DNA from: Paractinoplanes pyxinae
GTDB taxonomy: Bacteria > Actinomycetota > Actinomycetes > Mycobacteriales > Micromonosporaceae
Direction of reading: 5' to 3'
NCBI RefSeq assembly: GCF_026626335.1
Contig: NZ_JAPNTZ010000001.1
Span: forward strand, 186,001-250,000
Length of the DNA stretch: 64,000 nucleotides
Made by a program: the position numbers and the translations under genes. Position 1 is the stretch's first letter. Every line of letters begins with the position of its first letter. This document shows positions 8,394 to 15,666 of the stretch, in pieces. The notes under the pieces were generated by a model. That model had not been told where the DNA came from. It did no database searches and was given only the letters and a program-made list of their open reading frames with translations.

Positions 8394-9260
8394 TCAGCTG
8401 ATGAGCTTCCCCGCCAGGGCACGGAACGCCTCGGCGGGGAAGCTGGTGGCGTCGCCGCCGTTGAGAACCTGGATCGCGACCTCGTCGGCGCCGGCCTGGA
8501 AGTGCTTCTCGAGGCCGGCGGCGACCTGTTCGGCCGTGCCCCACGGGATGACGGCGTCGACGAGGCGGTCGCTGCCGCCGCCGGCCAGGTCGTCGTCGGT
8601 GAAGCCGAAGCGGCGCAGGTTGTTGGTGTAGTTGGGCAGCGTGAGGTAGCCGGCGGTGTACTGCCGGGCGACGGCGCGAGCCTTCTGCGGGTCGGGCTCG
8701 AGGACCACGGCGACCTCGGGGGCGAGCAGCCGGTCGGGGCCGATGGTGGAGCGGGCCTCGGCGGTGTGCTCGGCGGTGGTGAAGTACGGGTGGGCGCCGG
8801 CCGAACGGTCACGGGAGAGTTCGAGCATGCGCGGGCCGAGGGCGGCCAGCACGCGCCGCTCGGGGGCCAGCCCGGCAGCGTCGAGAGCATCCAGGTATTC
8901 GACCGTCTTCGAGTACGGCTTGCGGTAGTCGGTGCCGTCGTTCTCGACCAGGACGGCGTGACTGGCTCCGAGGCCGAGCAGGAACCGCCCGGGGTGGTCC
9001 CGCTCCGCGTCCTCGGTGAAGGCGGCCACCTCGGCCGGCGAGGTGTGCCAGACGGTCGCGATGCCCGAGGCGACGCCGATGCGCTCGGTGCCGTCCAGCA
9101 GCTCACGGAAGCGGGGCGGCAGTTTCTCGTCGAAGCCGGCCGAGAACCAGATCCGGTGATAACCGAGCTGTTCCAGCTCGGCCGCGGCGTCGATGGCGGC
9201 CGGCGTGCTCTCGCTGGCGAGGAAGAACGGCTGCCACACGCTGACGAGTCGTTGTGTCAT
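8394..9260 (-). CDS. LLM-class F420-dependent oxidoreductase (TIGR03620-like)
   Basis: 288 residues of the luciferase-like monooxygenase TIM-barrel fold: EQLGYHRIWFSAGF, RIGVASGIATVWHTSPAE, HPGRFLLGLGASHAVLVE and a late ALGPRMLELSRDR helix. These features match the actinobacterial TIGR03620 subgroup, most members of which are thought to use coenzyme F420. The substrate is unknown. A paralogue lies at 40184-41056 with the same NLRRFGF/DDDL and GGSDRLVDA block near the C-terminus, so two copies of this subgroup occur within 32 kb. The ATG is clear, and the gene appears monocistronic and convergent with the dipeptidase-like gene. Confidence 0.85.
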   Translation of the reverse strand: MTQRLVSVWQPFFLASESTPAAIDAAAELEQLGYHRIWFSAGFDEKLPPRFRELLDGTERIGVASGIATVWHTSPAEVAAFTEDAERDHPGRFLLGLGASHAVLVENDGTDYRKPYSKTVEYLDALDAAGLAPERRVLAALGPRMLELSRDRSAGAHPYFTTAEHTAEARSTIGPDRLLAPEVAVVLEPDPQKARAVARQYTAGYLTLPNYTNNLRRFGFTDDDLAGGGSDRLVDAVIPWGTAEQVAAGLEKHFQAGADEVAIQVLNGGDATSFPAEAFRALAGKLIS

Positions 9261-9300
9261 GCCTGAACACTACGACTCGCCGCGCGGGCGCCCCGCGACG

Positions 9301-9603
9301 TCAGAGGTCGCCGGGTGCGATCGTTGTCGTGGCCGCGCCCTTGGGGCGACGCCGCGGCGGGGTCCTCGGCGCGTCGGTGACCACAACGGTCTCCTGGACG
9401 TCGGTCACTACGAGGGCGGCGCTCGCCGCCGGTTCGTCCGCGCCGGCGGCGGGTGCCGTTCCGGGCTCGTCCTGGGCCGGCGTCGAGGCGGATCGCCGCG
9501 CCTTGCGGGCGGTGGCGACGATCTGGTCGTACTTCTCGCGTCCGGCCCGGCTGCCGAGCACGTAGCCGATGGCCAGCCCGGTGGCCAGCTTGATGACCCT
9601 CAT
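9301..9603 (-). CDS. small YtxH-like membrane-anchored protein
   Basis: 100 residues beginning MRVIKLATGLAIGYVLGSRAGREKYDQI, the hallmark of YtxH-like stress proteins: a short N-terminal glycine-containing membrane helix followed by a RAGREKYD helix. The rest is low-complexity, rich in Ala, Thr and Pro, and ends with a basic RRRPKGAATT stretch. The ribosome site GAGAGGA precedes the ATG. It is the third gene of an operon (holin-like, DUF3618, YtxH-like; all minus strand), 36 bases after the DUF3618 gene. The family is linked to general stress responses; the biochemical role is unknown. Confidence 0.75.
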   Translation of the reverse strand: MRVIKLATGLAIGYVLGSRAGREKYDQIVATARKARRSASTPAQDEPGTAPAAGADEPAASAALVVTDVQETVVVTDAPRTPPRRRPKGAATTTIAPGDL

Positions 9604-9639
9604 GATGGTCCTCTCTTGTCTGTTGCCTGGATGACGCTG

Positions 9640-9996
9640 TCAGCGCCTGGAGCGCGCTGCGATGACGATGGCGACGATCACGGCGGTTGCCGCGGCGCCG
9701 ATGACGGCCAACGGCAACGGCTGCCGCAGCCGGGCGGGCAGGTCCGAGTCGGCCAGTTGGTGTCTCGCTGTCGACGTTCGCCGGGCCACTACGCCGGCGG
9801 CCTGCGCGGCTTGGTCCTTCACGCCGGCCAGCTTCTGCCGTACCTGGTTGCCGGCATCACCGGCGGCCTGCTTGGCGCGAGCCTTCACGTCGGCCTTGGC
9901 CGCGAGCTCCTGCACTGTCTGCCCGAGGTCGGCGCGGGTCTGCTCGATCTCCGCCCGGAGCTGGTCGGCGTCAGCGGGGGTGTCCGGGTTGCTCAT
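9640..9996 (-). CDS. DUF3618 domain protein
   Basis: 118 residues. The N-terminal helix ADQLRAEIEQTRADLGQTVQELAAKADVKARAK is the DUF3618 signature. It continues as an amphipathic helix with alternating Lys/Asp/Gln and ends in one transmembrane helix (LAVIGAAATAVIVAIVI) with a basic tail. I chose the ATG at 9996 because it overlaps the stop of the upstream holin-like gene (ATGA); the longer in-frame reading to 10491 is a shadow of that gene. The protein probably sits on the inner membrane face with its partner. Its adjacency to holin-X and YtxH-like genes recurs in actinomycetes. Confidence 0.8.
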   Translation of the reverse strand: MSNPDTPADADQLRAEIEQTRADLGQTVQELAAKADVKARAKQAAGDAGNQVRQKLAGVKDQAAQAAGVVARRTSTARHQLADSDLPARLRQPLPLAVIGAAATAVIVAIVIAARSRR

Positions 9997-10418
9997 GAGC
10001 GTCCCTCTCGTACGGCGTCCTTCACGGTTCGTACATCGGCTTGCGTGCCGGCTATCGCGTCCTGAGGCAACGGGGGCGCGGCCGACTGCAGCTTCTTGCG
10101 GCCCAGCAACGCCGCGATGCCGGCGGCGGCGAGCACGACGACCAGCACGACCAGGATCGCCACCCACAACGGCCAGATCAGGTCGAGCAGGACCACGGCC
10201 AGGGCCAGCAGGAGGCCCAGCCCGTACAGTCCGAGCACTGCGGCGCCGCCGAAGAGCCCGCCGCCGACACCGGCCCGCTTGCCCTTCTCGGCCAGCTCGA
10301 GCTTGGCCAGCGCGAGTTCGTCCCGGACCAGCGTGGAGATCTGCGCGGCGGCCTGACCGACCAGATCCGAGGTGGATGCCGCCGAGGGCGACGAGTTGCC
10401 CGCCATATTTTCCGACAT
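9993..10418 (-). CDS. phage holin family / actinobacterial holin-X-like membrane protein
   Basis: About 141 residues. A cytosolic amphipathic segment (DLVGQAAAQISTLVRDELALAKLELAEKGKRAG) precedes two long hydrophobic helices (LYGLGLLLALAVVLLDL and LWVAILVVLVVVLAAAGIAALL) and a basic GRKK turn. This is the Actinobacterial Holin-X (DUF1469-type) layout; despite the name, such proteins are chromosomal membrane proteins, not lysis proteins. ATG 10418 is preferred over GTG 10427 because GAGGAG sits eight bases upstream of it. It heads the DUF3618/YtxH-like operon. A possible stress-type promoter lies at 10475-10499. Confidence 0.8.
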   Translation of the reverse strand: MSENMAGNSSPSAASTSDLVGQAAAQISTLVRDELALAKLELAEKGKRAGVGGGLFGGAAVLGLYGLGLLLALAVVLLDLIWPLWVAILVVLVVVLAAAGIAALLGRKKLQSAAPPLPQDAIAGTQADVRTVKDAVREGRS

Positions 10419-10474
10419 GATGACCACTCCTCACCGTCCCGGCGGCAGGTTGCGACCGGAACGCGTCCGCCCAC

Positions 10475-10499
10475 TTTCCCTCGAACCACATTTTTCAAC
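10475..10499 (-). promoter_or_regulatory. putative sigma-B-type promoter (GTTG-N15-GGGAAA)
   Basis: On the minus strand GTTG (10499-10496) is followed after exactly 15 bases by GGGAAA (10480-10475). It lies about 55 bases ahead of the holin-X ATG. Spacing and pattern match three other sites in the island (11459, 15397 and 15480), although both boxes here are weaker. Confidence 0.4.
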
Positions 10500-10538
10500 C
10501 TCGTCACGCCGGAATTCGGCGATGGATTCCGGCGCGGT

Positions 10539-10553
10539 GTTTATGTACTAAAC
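10539..10553. promoter_or_regulatory. palindrome GTTTA-N5-TAAAC
   Basis: A perfect 5+5 inverted repeat in the divergent region between the holin-X operon (start 10418) and the TetR gene (start 10678). The same element recurs at 11459-11473 and 15383-15397, always in front of stress-island genes. Here it is not followed by a GGGCA box. Confidence 0.5.
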
Positions 10554-10677
10554 CAATTAACCGAATGGGTTTCACGTCCACGCCCGGGGTGCGGCGGGCG
10601 AACCCCTGACCGCCGTGCTGTGCCCTGTGGGAGGCTTGTGCGGTACGTGACGGCCCGCAGCCGGCCCTGGAGGCGTG

Positions 10678-11433
10678 ATGGTGGACCCCGACACTCCCGG
10701 CGAAGCCCCGGCGGCCGTCCCGGCAGGCGCGCCCCAACCCGGCCGGAGCGGTCTGGACCGGCAGCGCATCATCGAGGCCGCGGTCCGTTTCATCGACGAG
10801 AACGGCCTGCGCATGCTGACCATGCAGCGGCTGGGCGCCTATCTCGGGGTCGAGGGCATGGCCCTGTACCGGTACGTCCCGGGCCGGGAGGCGCTGCTGG
10901 ACGGTGTCGTCGAGTCCGTCGTGGACGAGTTGTTCGGGGATCCGCACGTGCACCTCGAGGCCCACGCCGGCTGGGTGGACTATCTGCAGCGCCTGGCGCA
11001 CGGCCTGCGCCGCATCGCCCTGGCCCACCCGGAGGCGTTTCCGCTGGTGGCGACCCGTCCGCCGGCGGCGCCGTGGGTTCGTCCCCCGCTGCGCAGCCTG
11101 CGCTGGATCGAGTCGCTGCTCGAGGTGATGACCGAGGCCGGGTTCTCCGACGAGAACGCCGCCGCCGTGTACCGGGCCTTCAGCAGCTTCCTGCTCGGCT
11201 ACCTGCTGCTCGAGGTGTCGGCCCGCGGCGTGGAGACCGGCCCGGTCGAGGAGCCCGACGTGTCGCCGATCGAGGATCTCAGCGGCTATCCGCTGTTGCA
11301 GCGACTCGAGCCGCATCTGTCCGTCGACGTGGCCGCCGAGGACTTCGAGGAGGCCCTCGAGGCTCTGCTCGACCGGGTCGCGCTGCTTCTTCCGCGGCGC
11401 CGCCGGCCGCCTCGCCTGACCGCCGACAAGTGA
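10678..11433 (+). CDS. TetR family transcriptional regulator (TetR_C_1-like)
   Basis: About 251 residues. The N-terminal helix-turn-helix is clear: LDRQRIIEAAVRFIDENGLRMLTMQRLGAYLGVEGMALYRYV, where MALYRYVPGREALLDG is the TetR recognition/linker signature. The C-terminal ligand domain (LRRIALAHPEAFPLVATRPPAAP..., FSSFLLGYLLLE) resembles the tetracycline-repressor-like C-terminal class. A proline-rich extension of ~20 residues precedes the HTH. The start is ambiguous among GTG 10675, ATG 10678 and GTG 10681; GGAGG ends at 10673. It is divergent from the holin-X operon and 145 bases ahead of a DUF2382 gene, so it may control either. The ligand is unknown. Confidence 0.85.
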   Translation: MVDPDTPGEAPAAVPAGAPQPGRSGLDRQRIIEAAVRFIDENGLRMLTMQRLGAYLGVEGMALYRYVPGREALLDGVVESVVDELFGDPHVHLEAHAGWVDYLQRLAHGLRRIALAHPEAFPLVATRPPAAPWVRPPLRSLRWIESLLEVMTEAGFSDENAAAVYRAFSSFLLGYLLLEVSARGVETGPVEEPDVSPIEDLSGYPLLQRLEPHLSVDVAAEDFEEALEALLDRVALLLPRRRRPPRLTADK

Positions 11434-11458
11434 GGATGATCATCGACGCGGGTCGCCT

Positions 11459-11483
11459 GTTTATGTCGTAAACGGGAGGGCAA
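11459..11483 (+). promoter_or_regulatory. putative sigma-B-type promoter with embedded GTTTA-N5-TAAAC palindrome
   Basis: GTTT (11459-11462), 15 bases, then GGGCAA (11478-11483). The -35 box is also the left arm of the palindrome GTTTA-N5-TAAAC (11459-11473). Transcription from about 11490 would give a ~90-base leader for the DUF2382 gene at 11579. Streptomyces sigma-B-like factors recognise GNNT-N14-16-GGGTAC/T (established knowledge); the fit here is by eye. Confidence 0.55.
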
Positions 11484-11578
11484 TCCCAGGGCGTCAAGCG
11501 ATCGGAGGAACGCGCGGAAGTCGATCGGATTTCCGCGCCGCTGTTCCCTGATCGCCATTTCCCCCGGAAGGATCAGCC

Positions 11579-12343
11579 ATGATCACGCAGAATGACATCA
11601 GCCGCCTCGACGACGCCGACGTGTACGACACCGACGGTGAGAAGATCGGCTCGGTCGGTCAGGTCTACCTGGACGCCGAGAGCGGCGACCCCGAGTGGGT
11701 GACGGTCAGGACAGGCCTGTTCGGCGCCAAAGAGACCTTCATCCCGTTGCGCGGAGCCGACGTCACCGGGGACAGGGTGGTCGTCGCGTACGCCAAGGAG
11801 CGGGTCAAGGACGCTCCCCGGGTCGACGCCGACGGGCCGTTGTCGCAGGCCGAGGAGGGCGAGCTCTACTCGTTCTACAACCTGACCTCGTCCGGCGACG
11901 ACTACCGGTCCGACTCGTACGCGGAGGCGGACGGCGCGCAGGGCCGCCACGCCACGACCTCCGGCGACGACGCCATGACGCGCTCCGAGGAACACCTGGT
12001 CGCCGGCACCCGTACCGAGCAGGCCGGCAAGGCGCGGCTGCGCAAGTACGTGGTCACCGAGGAGCAGCAGGTCCGCGTGCCGGTGACCCGCGAAGAGGTG
12101 CGCCTGGAGCGGGAGCCGATCACCGACGCCAACGTGGGCGGCGCCTACGACGGCCCGGCGATGACCGAGTCCGAGCACGAGGTGACCCTGCACGCCGAGC
12201 GGCCGGTCGTGGAGACCGAGACCGTGCCGGTCGAGCGGGTGCGCCTGGGCAAGGAGACGGTCCGCGACGAGGAGACGATCAGCGGCGAGGTCCGCAAGGA
12301 GCAGATCGAGTTCGAGGGCCCCGAGGGCCGCGACCGTCGATGA
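11579..12343 (+). CDS. PRC-barrel and DUF2382 stress protein, copy 1
   Basis: 254 residues. An N-terminal PRC-barrel-like domain (residues ~8-80: ADVYDTDGEKIGSVGQVYLD, EWVTVRTGLFGAKETFIPL) is joined by a Ser/Asp-rich linker to a C-terminal DUF2382 domain (from ~residue 135: MTRSEEHLVAGTRTEQAGKARLRKYVVTEE, then repeated VPVTREEVRLEREPI and ERPVVETETVPVERVRLGKE strands). No membrane segment is present. The family is associated with desiccation, oxidative and general stress in actinomycetes and cyanobacteria. ATG 11579 is preceded by GGAAGGA. It is the first of three paralogues within 5 kb (also 13819-14601 and 15667-16455), with near-identical block order. Confidence 0.88.
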   Translation: MITQNDISRLDDADVYDTDGEKIGSVGQVYLDAESGDPEWVTVRTGLFGAKETFIPLRGADVTGDRVVVAYAKERVKDAPRVDADGPLSQAEEGELYSFYNLTSSGDDYRSDSYAEADGAQGRHATTSGDDAMTRSEEHLVAGTRTEQAGKARLRKYVVTEEQQVRVPVTREEVRLEREPITDANVGGAYDGPAMTESEHEVTLHAERPVVETETVPVERVRLGKETVRDEETISGEVRKEQIEFEGPEGRDRR

Positions 12344-12359
12344 CTCCGTCCTGTGGCAA

Positions 12360-12395
12360 TGTTCAGCGTCGCCGGTTGAGCCGCGGCGCTGAACA
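12360..12395. terminator. hairpin downstream of DUF2382 copy 1
   Basis: Arms TGTTCAGCG (12360-12368) and CGCTGAACA (12387-12395) are fully complementary with an 18-base loop, located between the DUF2382 stop and the PAS-GAF start. It could end the upstream transcript or be an operator for the gene at 12435. Confidence 0.45.
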
Positions 12396-12434
12396 CGCCG
12401 CGGCCGAGCCGGCATCCGCAGCGGAGAGGTGGAC

Positions 12435-13733
12435 GTGGAGATGACAGCGAGACCAGGCCCGGAGCCGGCCGCTGCCGGTCCGGCGGTCGCCGAGCAGCCG
12501 GCCGAGGACGATCTGCGGGCGCTGTTCGGCCGGTCCGCGGCCGTATTCGCTCTGCTGTCGGGGCCGGCCCACGTGGTGGAGTCGGCTAATGCGGCGTTCT
12601 TCGCCACGATCGGCGAGGACCGGGCCCGCACCGGTGTCGCCCTCGAGGAACTGATGCCCGAACTGGCCGGCCAAGGTTTCACCGCTCTGCTGGATCAGGT
12701 CTACCGGACCGGTGAGCCTTATGCCGGCCGTGACGTCGAGGTCCGGCTGGGCACCGGCCGGTCCGCGCGGCAGGCGTTCTTCGACTTCACGTACGAGCCG
12801 AGGCGAGCCGCCGGCGGCGCCGTGACCGGCGTCCGGGTCATCGGCGTGGAGACGACCCAGGCCAAGCAGGCCCAGCGGTTGATGGCCGAGCACCGTGCCC
12901 TGCTGGAGCAGATCATCCGGCAGGCGCCGCTGGCCGAGGTGCTCGACGGCATGGCCCGCTGCATCGAGCACCTGGTGCCGCAGGAGGTGCTCGTCTCGGT
13001 GCTGCTGGCCGACGCCGACGGCCGGCATCTGCGGCACGGGGCCGCGCCGAGTCTGCCGGAGTTCTACAACGAGGCGATCGACGGGATAGCCACCGGTGAA
13101 GGTGTCGGCTCCTGCGGCACGGCCGCCCACCGCCGGGAGCCGGTCATCGTCACCGACATCGCCACCGACCCGTTCTGGGCCGACTTCCGCGACCTCGCCG
13201 GGCGGGCCGGCGTGGCGGCGTGCTGGTCCACGCCGATCCTGGCCCGCGACGGCAGCCTGCTGGGCACGTTCGCCGTGTACCACCGCACTCCCAGCGTCCC
13301 GCAGGACGCCGACCTCGCCCTGACCCGGGTCTTCGCCGGCGTGGCGGCGCTGGCCATCGAACGTCACCACATCGAGCAGGCGCGGGCCGCCGCCGAAGCC
13401 CGGGCCCAGGAAGCCAACGACGCCCTGGCCGCGGCGGTCCGGGCCGAGCGCAAGCTACGCGCCGAAGCCGAGCAACGGGCTGCCGCCTCGGCCGAGCTGA
13501 CCGCCCGGGTGCGCGCCGCCGCGGCCGCCCAGGCCGCCGCTCCGCGCCCGTACCTCTGCCAGCTCGGCGGACAGGCCGGATGTGCCGAACCGGCCGAACT
13601 CAAGATCGCCGATTCGTGGGGCGACGCCGCCTGGGGCTGCCCGGCCCACGTCGAGGAAGCCATCATCACCGTGCGGTCGGTGTTCATCGCCAGCGAGGAG
13701 CTTGGCGGTCTGGCCGCCTACGTCAACCGCTGA
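12435..13733 (+). CDS. PAS and GAF domain sensor protein with Cys-containing C-terminus
   Basis: About 432 residues. A PAS-like domain (ALFGRSAAVFALLSGPAHVVESANAAFFATIGED..., roughly residues 25-135) is followed by a GAF domain (VLDGMARCIEHLVPQEVLVSVLLADADGRHLRHGAAPSLP to TRVFAGVAALAIERH, ~150-310). An alanine/arginine/glutamate-rich coiled coil of ~60 residues comes next. The last ~60 residues hold CQLGGQAGC...WGCPAH, a possible metal-binding Cys3-His set. No kinase, GGDEF or phosphatase domain follows, so it must signal through a partner. The start is uncertain: GTG 12435 lies five bases after GGAGAGG, while 12429 and 12441 also fit. Its location among stress genes suggests redox or light/ligand sensing. 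Confidence 0.75.
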   Translation: MEMTARPGPEPAAAGPAVAEQPAEDDLRALFGRSAAVFALLSGPAHVVESANAAFFATIGEDRARTGVALEELMPELAGQGFTALLDQVYRTGEPYAGRDVEVRLGTGRSARQAFFDFTYEPRRAAGGAVTGVRVIGVETTQAKQAQRLMAEHRALLEQIIRQAPLAEVLDGMARCIEHLVPQEVLVSVLLADADGRHLRHGAAPSLPEFYNEAIDGIATGEGVGSCGTAAHRREPVIVTDIATDPFWADFRDLAGRAGVAACWSTPILARDGSLLGTFAVYHRTPSVPQDADLALTRVFAGVAALAIERHHIEQARAAAEARAQEANDALAAAVRAERKLRAEAEQRAAASAELTARVRAAAAAQAAAPRPYLCQLGGQAGCAEPAELKIADSWGDAAWGCPAHVEEAIITVRSVFIASEELGGLAAYVNR

Positions 13734-13818
13734 CGCCGGCCCAGCCGATCGAGCAAGCCGGTGAAGTGGGCCTGCCACTGCGACTGACCTCGGATGGGCG
13801 GGACGAGCAGGATTCCGG

Positions 13819-14601
13819 TCAACGTGGCCGGTGGTCGTCGCCGCCATTGTGCTCGCCGTCCTGTTCCAGCTCGATCCGTTCCTTGCGGACCTCGCCGCTG
13901 ACGGTCTCCGTTCCCGCGACGGTCTCTTTCCGCAGGCGCACCCGCTCCACGGGCACAGCCTCGGTGGTGACGACAGGTTGTTCCGCCCACAACGTCGTCT
14001 CGGCCTCGGGGGCGTCACCGCGGACGGCCGTGCCCTCCTCGGCGCGGTGGGCGGGCACGGCGGCGCCGGTGGCGGGCTCCTGCTCCAGCCGCACCTCTTC
14101 GCGGGTGACCGGCACGCTCACCTGTCGTTCCTCGGTGACGGTGTACTTGCGGAGTCGCGCCTTGCCCGTCTGCTCGGTGCGGGTGCCGGGAACGAGTCGT
14201 TCCTCCGACCGGGTCATGGCGTCGTCGCCTTCGCCGCCGGGCGTGTCCCGGCCCGCGGCTTCGTCGCTGTCCTGGCGTTCGGCGTGGTCCGGCCCGGAAT
14301 CGTAGTAGCGGTACAGCTCGTCCTCGTCGTCCGGGCTGAGCTCACGGTCGTGGTCGACGCGGGGGGCGTGCTTGACCTTGTCCTTGCTGAAGGGCACCTC
14401 GAGGCGGTCGCCGTCGAGTGTGGCGTCCTGGATCGGCACGAAGGACTCCTTCTTGCCGAACAGGCCGGTGCGCACCGCCACCCAGGCGGCTTCGCCGGTG
14501 TCGTTGTCGAGGTACACCTGGCCGGCCGAGCCGATTTTGTCGCCGTCGGTGCTGTAGACGTCGGTGCCGTACACGTCGCGCACAGAGTCGCGATTGATCA
14601 T
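13819..14601 (-). CDS. PRC-barrel and DUF2382 stress protein, copy 2
   Basis: 260 residues with the same two-domain plan as copies 1 and 3. The PRC-barrel part is VYGTDVYSTDGDKIGSAGQVYLDNDTG, then VRTGLFGKKESFVPIQ. The DUF2382 part is MTRSEERLVPGTRTEQTGKARLRKYTVTEERQVSVPVTREEV. It differs in having a longer variable insertion between the two DUF2382 repeats and a histidine-rich tail (GEHNGGDDHRPR). It begins 27 bases after the four-helix membrane protein on the minus strand, behind a GAGGAGGA ribosome site, so the two form an operon probably driven from the promoter at 15373-15397. The function is general stress protection by family association; the mechanism is unknown. Confidence 0.87.
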   Translation of the reverse strand: MINRDSVRDVYGTDVYSTDGDKIGSAGQVYLDNDTGEAAWVAVRTGLFGKKESFVPIQDATLDGDRLEVPFSKDKVKHAPRVDHDRELSPDDEDELYRYYDSGPDHAERQDSDEAAGRDTPGGEGDDAMTRSEERLVPGTRTEQTGKARLRKYTVTEERQVSVPVTREEVRLEQEPATGAAVPAHRAEEGTAVRGDAPEAETTLWAEQPVVTTEAVPVERVRLRKETVAGTETVSGEVRKERIELEQDGEHNGGDDHRPR

Positions 14602-14628
14602 GAAATCCTCCTCGGGCGGGTGCGGCGG

Positions 14629-15318
14629 TCAGCGTCCGAGACCGGCCTCGTCGACCTTGCGGTGGTACCGCATGCCGGCCAGGCCGCCGAGAACGGCACC
14701 GATCAGGGCGGCGACCAGGGCGATGACGACGGCGACGATGCTGCCGGTGGTGACGTTGTCACCGCCGATCGGCAGGCGCGGGAAGCCACCCACCCGGTCG
14801 AGAAGGTCGTACTTGTCGCCCAGGGCGGCGCCCGCGGCGGCGACGGCCGCGACGATCACGATCGCCCAGATCCACACGGCGATGCCCTGCTTGACGCCGC
14901 TGAACCGGGCCATGCGGCCGGCGACGTAGCCGCCGCAGAAGTAGGCCACCAGGATCACGGCCAGCAGGGTGAGGCCGCCGGCGAGTCCGATCGTCGCCGC
15001 GTTGTCCCGCGCGTCGCCGGCGTCGGCGTCGGTGGCGATGCCCACTGTGGCGCCGGCCGCGACTAGCAGGGCGGTGAGGATGACGGCGGTGCCGGTCGCG
15101 GTCAGCCAGCCGAAGAACGCCGAGCCCCATTTGATGCCGCCGTAGCGGTCCTTCTGGCGGGCCACGACCTCACGCCGATCGGTCGGGGCGACGGTCGCGC
15201 CGCTCCGCTGCGACGGGGCGGAGGTGCCGGCCGCGTGCGCGCCGGCCGGCCGGGCGCCGGAACCGTCCGAGGTGGAGGTCGGCGAAATTGCGTCTTTTCG
15301 ATCAGGCGATGAACTCAT
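14629..15318 (-). CDS. four-helix membrane protein of the stress island
   Basis: 229 residues. A Ser/Thr/Ala-rich cytosolic N-terminus of ~65 residues ends in RQKDRYGGIKWGSAFFGW, then four hydrophobic helices follow (ATGTAVILTALLVAAGATVGIA; TIGLAGGLTLLAVILVAYFCGGYVAG; GIAVWIWAIVIVAAVAAAGAA; GSIVAVVIALVAALIGAVLGGLAG) and a short basic tail. The GGYVAGRMARFSGVKQG loop is typical of small TM proteins found with stress genes in actinomycetes (YrzE/TIGR04086-like in shape; I am not certain of the family). ATG 15318 follows GGAGATT. Its promoter appears to be the GTTT-N15-GGGCAT site at 15373-15397. It is cotranscribed with DUF2382 copy 2. Confidence 0.7.
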   Translation of the reverse strand: MSSSPDRKDAISPTSTSDGSGARPAGAHAAGTSAPSQRSGATVAPTDRREVVARQKDRYGGIKWGSAFFGWLTATGTAVILTALLVAAGATVGIATDADAGDARDNAATIGLAGGLTLLAVILVAYFCGGYVAGRMARFSGVKQGIAVWIWAIVIVAAVAAAGAALGDKYDLLDRVGGFPRLPIGGDNVTTGSIVAVVIALVAALIGAVLGGLAGMRYHRKVDEAGLGR

Positions 15319-15372
15319 GGCAATCTCCGACTCGGTCGCTGCATCGACTTCGGTCAGCCGCGTAGCCCGGGG

Positions 15373-15397
15373 ATGCCCGCCCGTTTAACCGATAAAC
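15373..15397 (-). promoter_or_regulatory. putative sigma-B-type promoter with GTTTA-N5-TAAAC palindrome
   Basis: On the minus strand GTTT (15397-15394), 15 bases, then GGGCAT (15378-15373). The palindrome occupies 15383-15397. Between palindrome and -10 it carries the same TAAACGGGNGGGCA layout as the site at 11459. It would initiate near 15366, 48 bases ahead of the membrane-protein ATG. The intergenic stretch 15319-15666 thus carries divergent promoters, with nothing else recognised. Confidence 0.6.
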
Positions 15398-15479
15398 GCC
15401 GGTTGCCCATCCATATCGACGGCCGCGCCGAAAGCGCGGGCCGGGGCGGGCAGCGGATGTGCCGTCCGGGGGAGTTCCC

Positions 15480-15504
15480 GTTTCAACGACCTGTCGACGG
15501 GCAC
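15480..15504 (+). promoter_or_regulatory. putative sigma-B-type promoter for DUF2382 copy 3
   Basis: GTTT (15480-15483), 15 bases, GGGCAC (15499-15504). Start of transcription would be near 15511, leaving a ~155-base leader before ATG 15667. No palindrome is present here, which separates the promoter signal from the palindrome signal. Confidence 0.5.
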
Positions 15505-15666
15505 TGCACGGCCGGTAGGAGCGACTGTTGCCGTCGACGCGGACGTCCGCGAATACGGCAGTTCCCGCGAGCGCTTTCCGGGCACTCGGATCCGATTCCG
15601 TGCCTTTGATCAGCCCTTCGTCATCCGGCCGAACAGCCGGACGATCTCCCCTGCGGAAGGAATTCC

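Noticed and set aside
6386-9106. 906-residue minus-strand ORF opposite the dipeptidase-like gene
   Set aside because: A GC-rich shadow: low-complexity Arg/Pro/Ala composition, and the plus-strand frame has signal peptide, metal motif and ribosome site.
9993-10418. Prophage remnant because of the holin-family protein
   Set aside because: Holin-X is a chromosomal membrane family found with DUF3618/YtxH-like genes; no phage structural, lysis or integrase gene is nearby.
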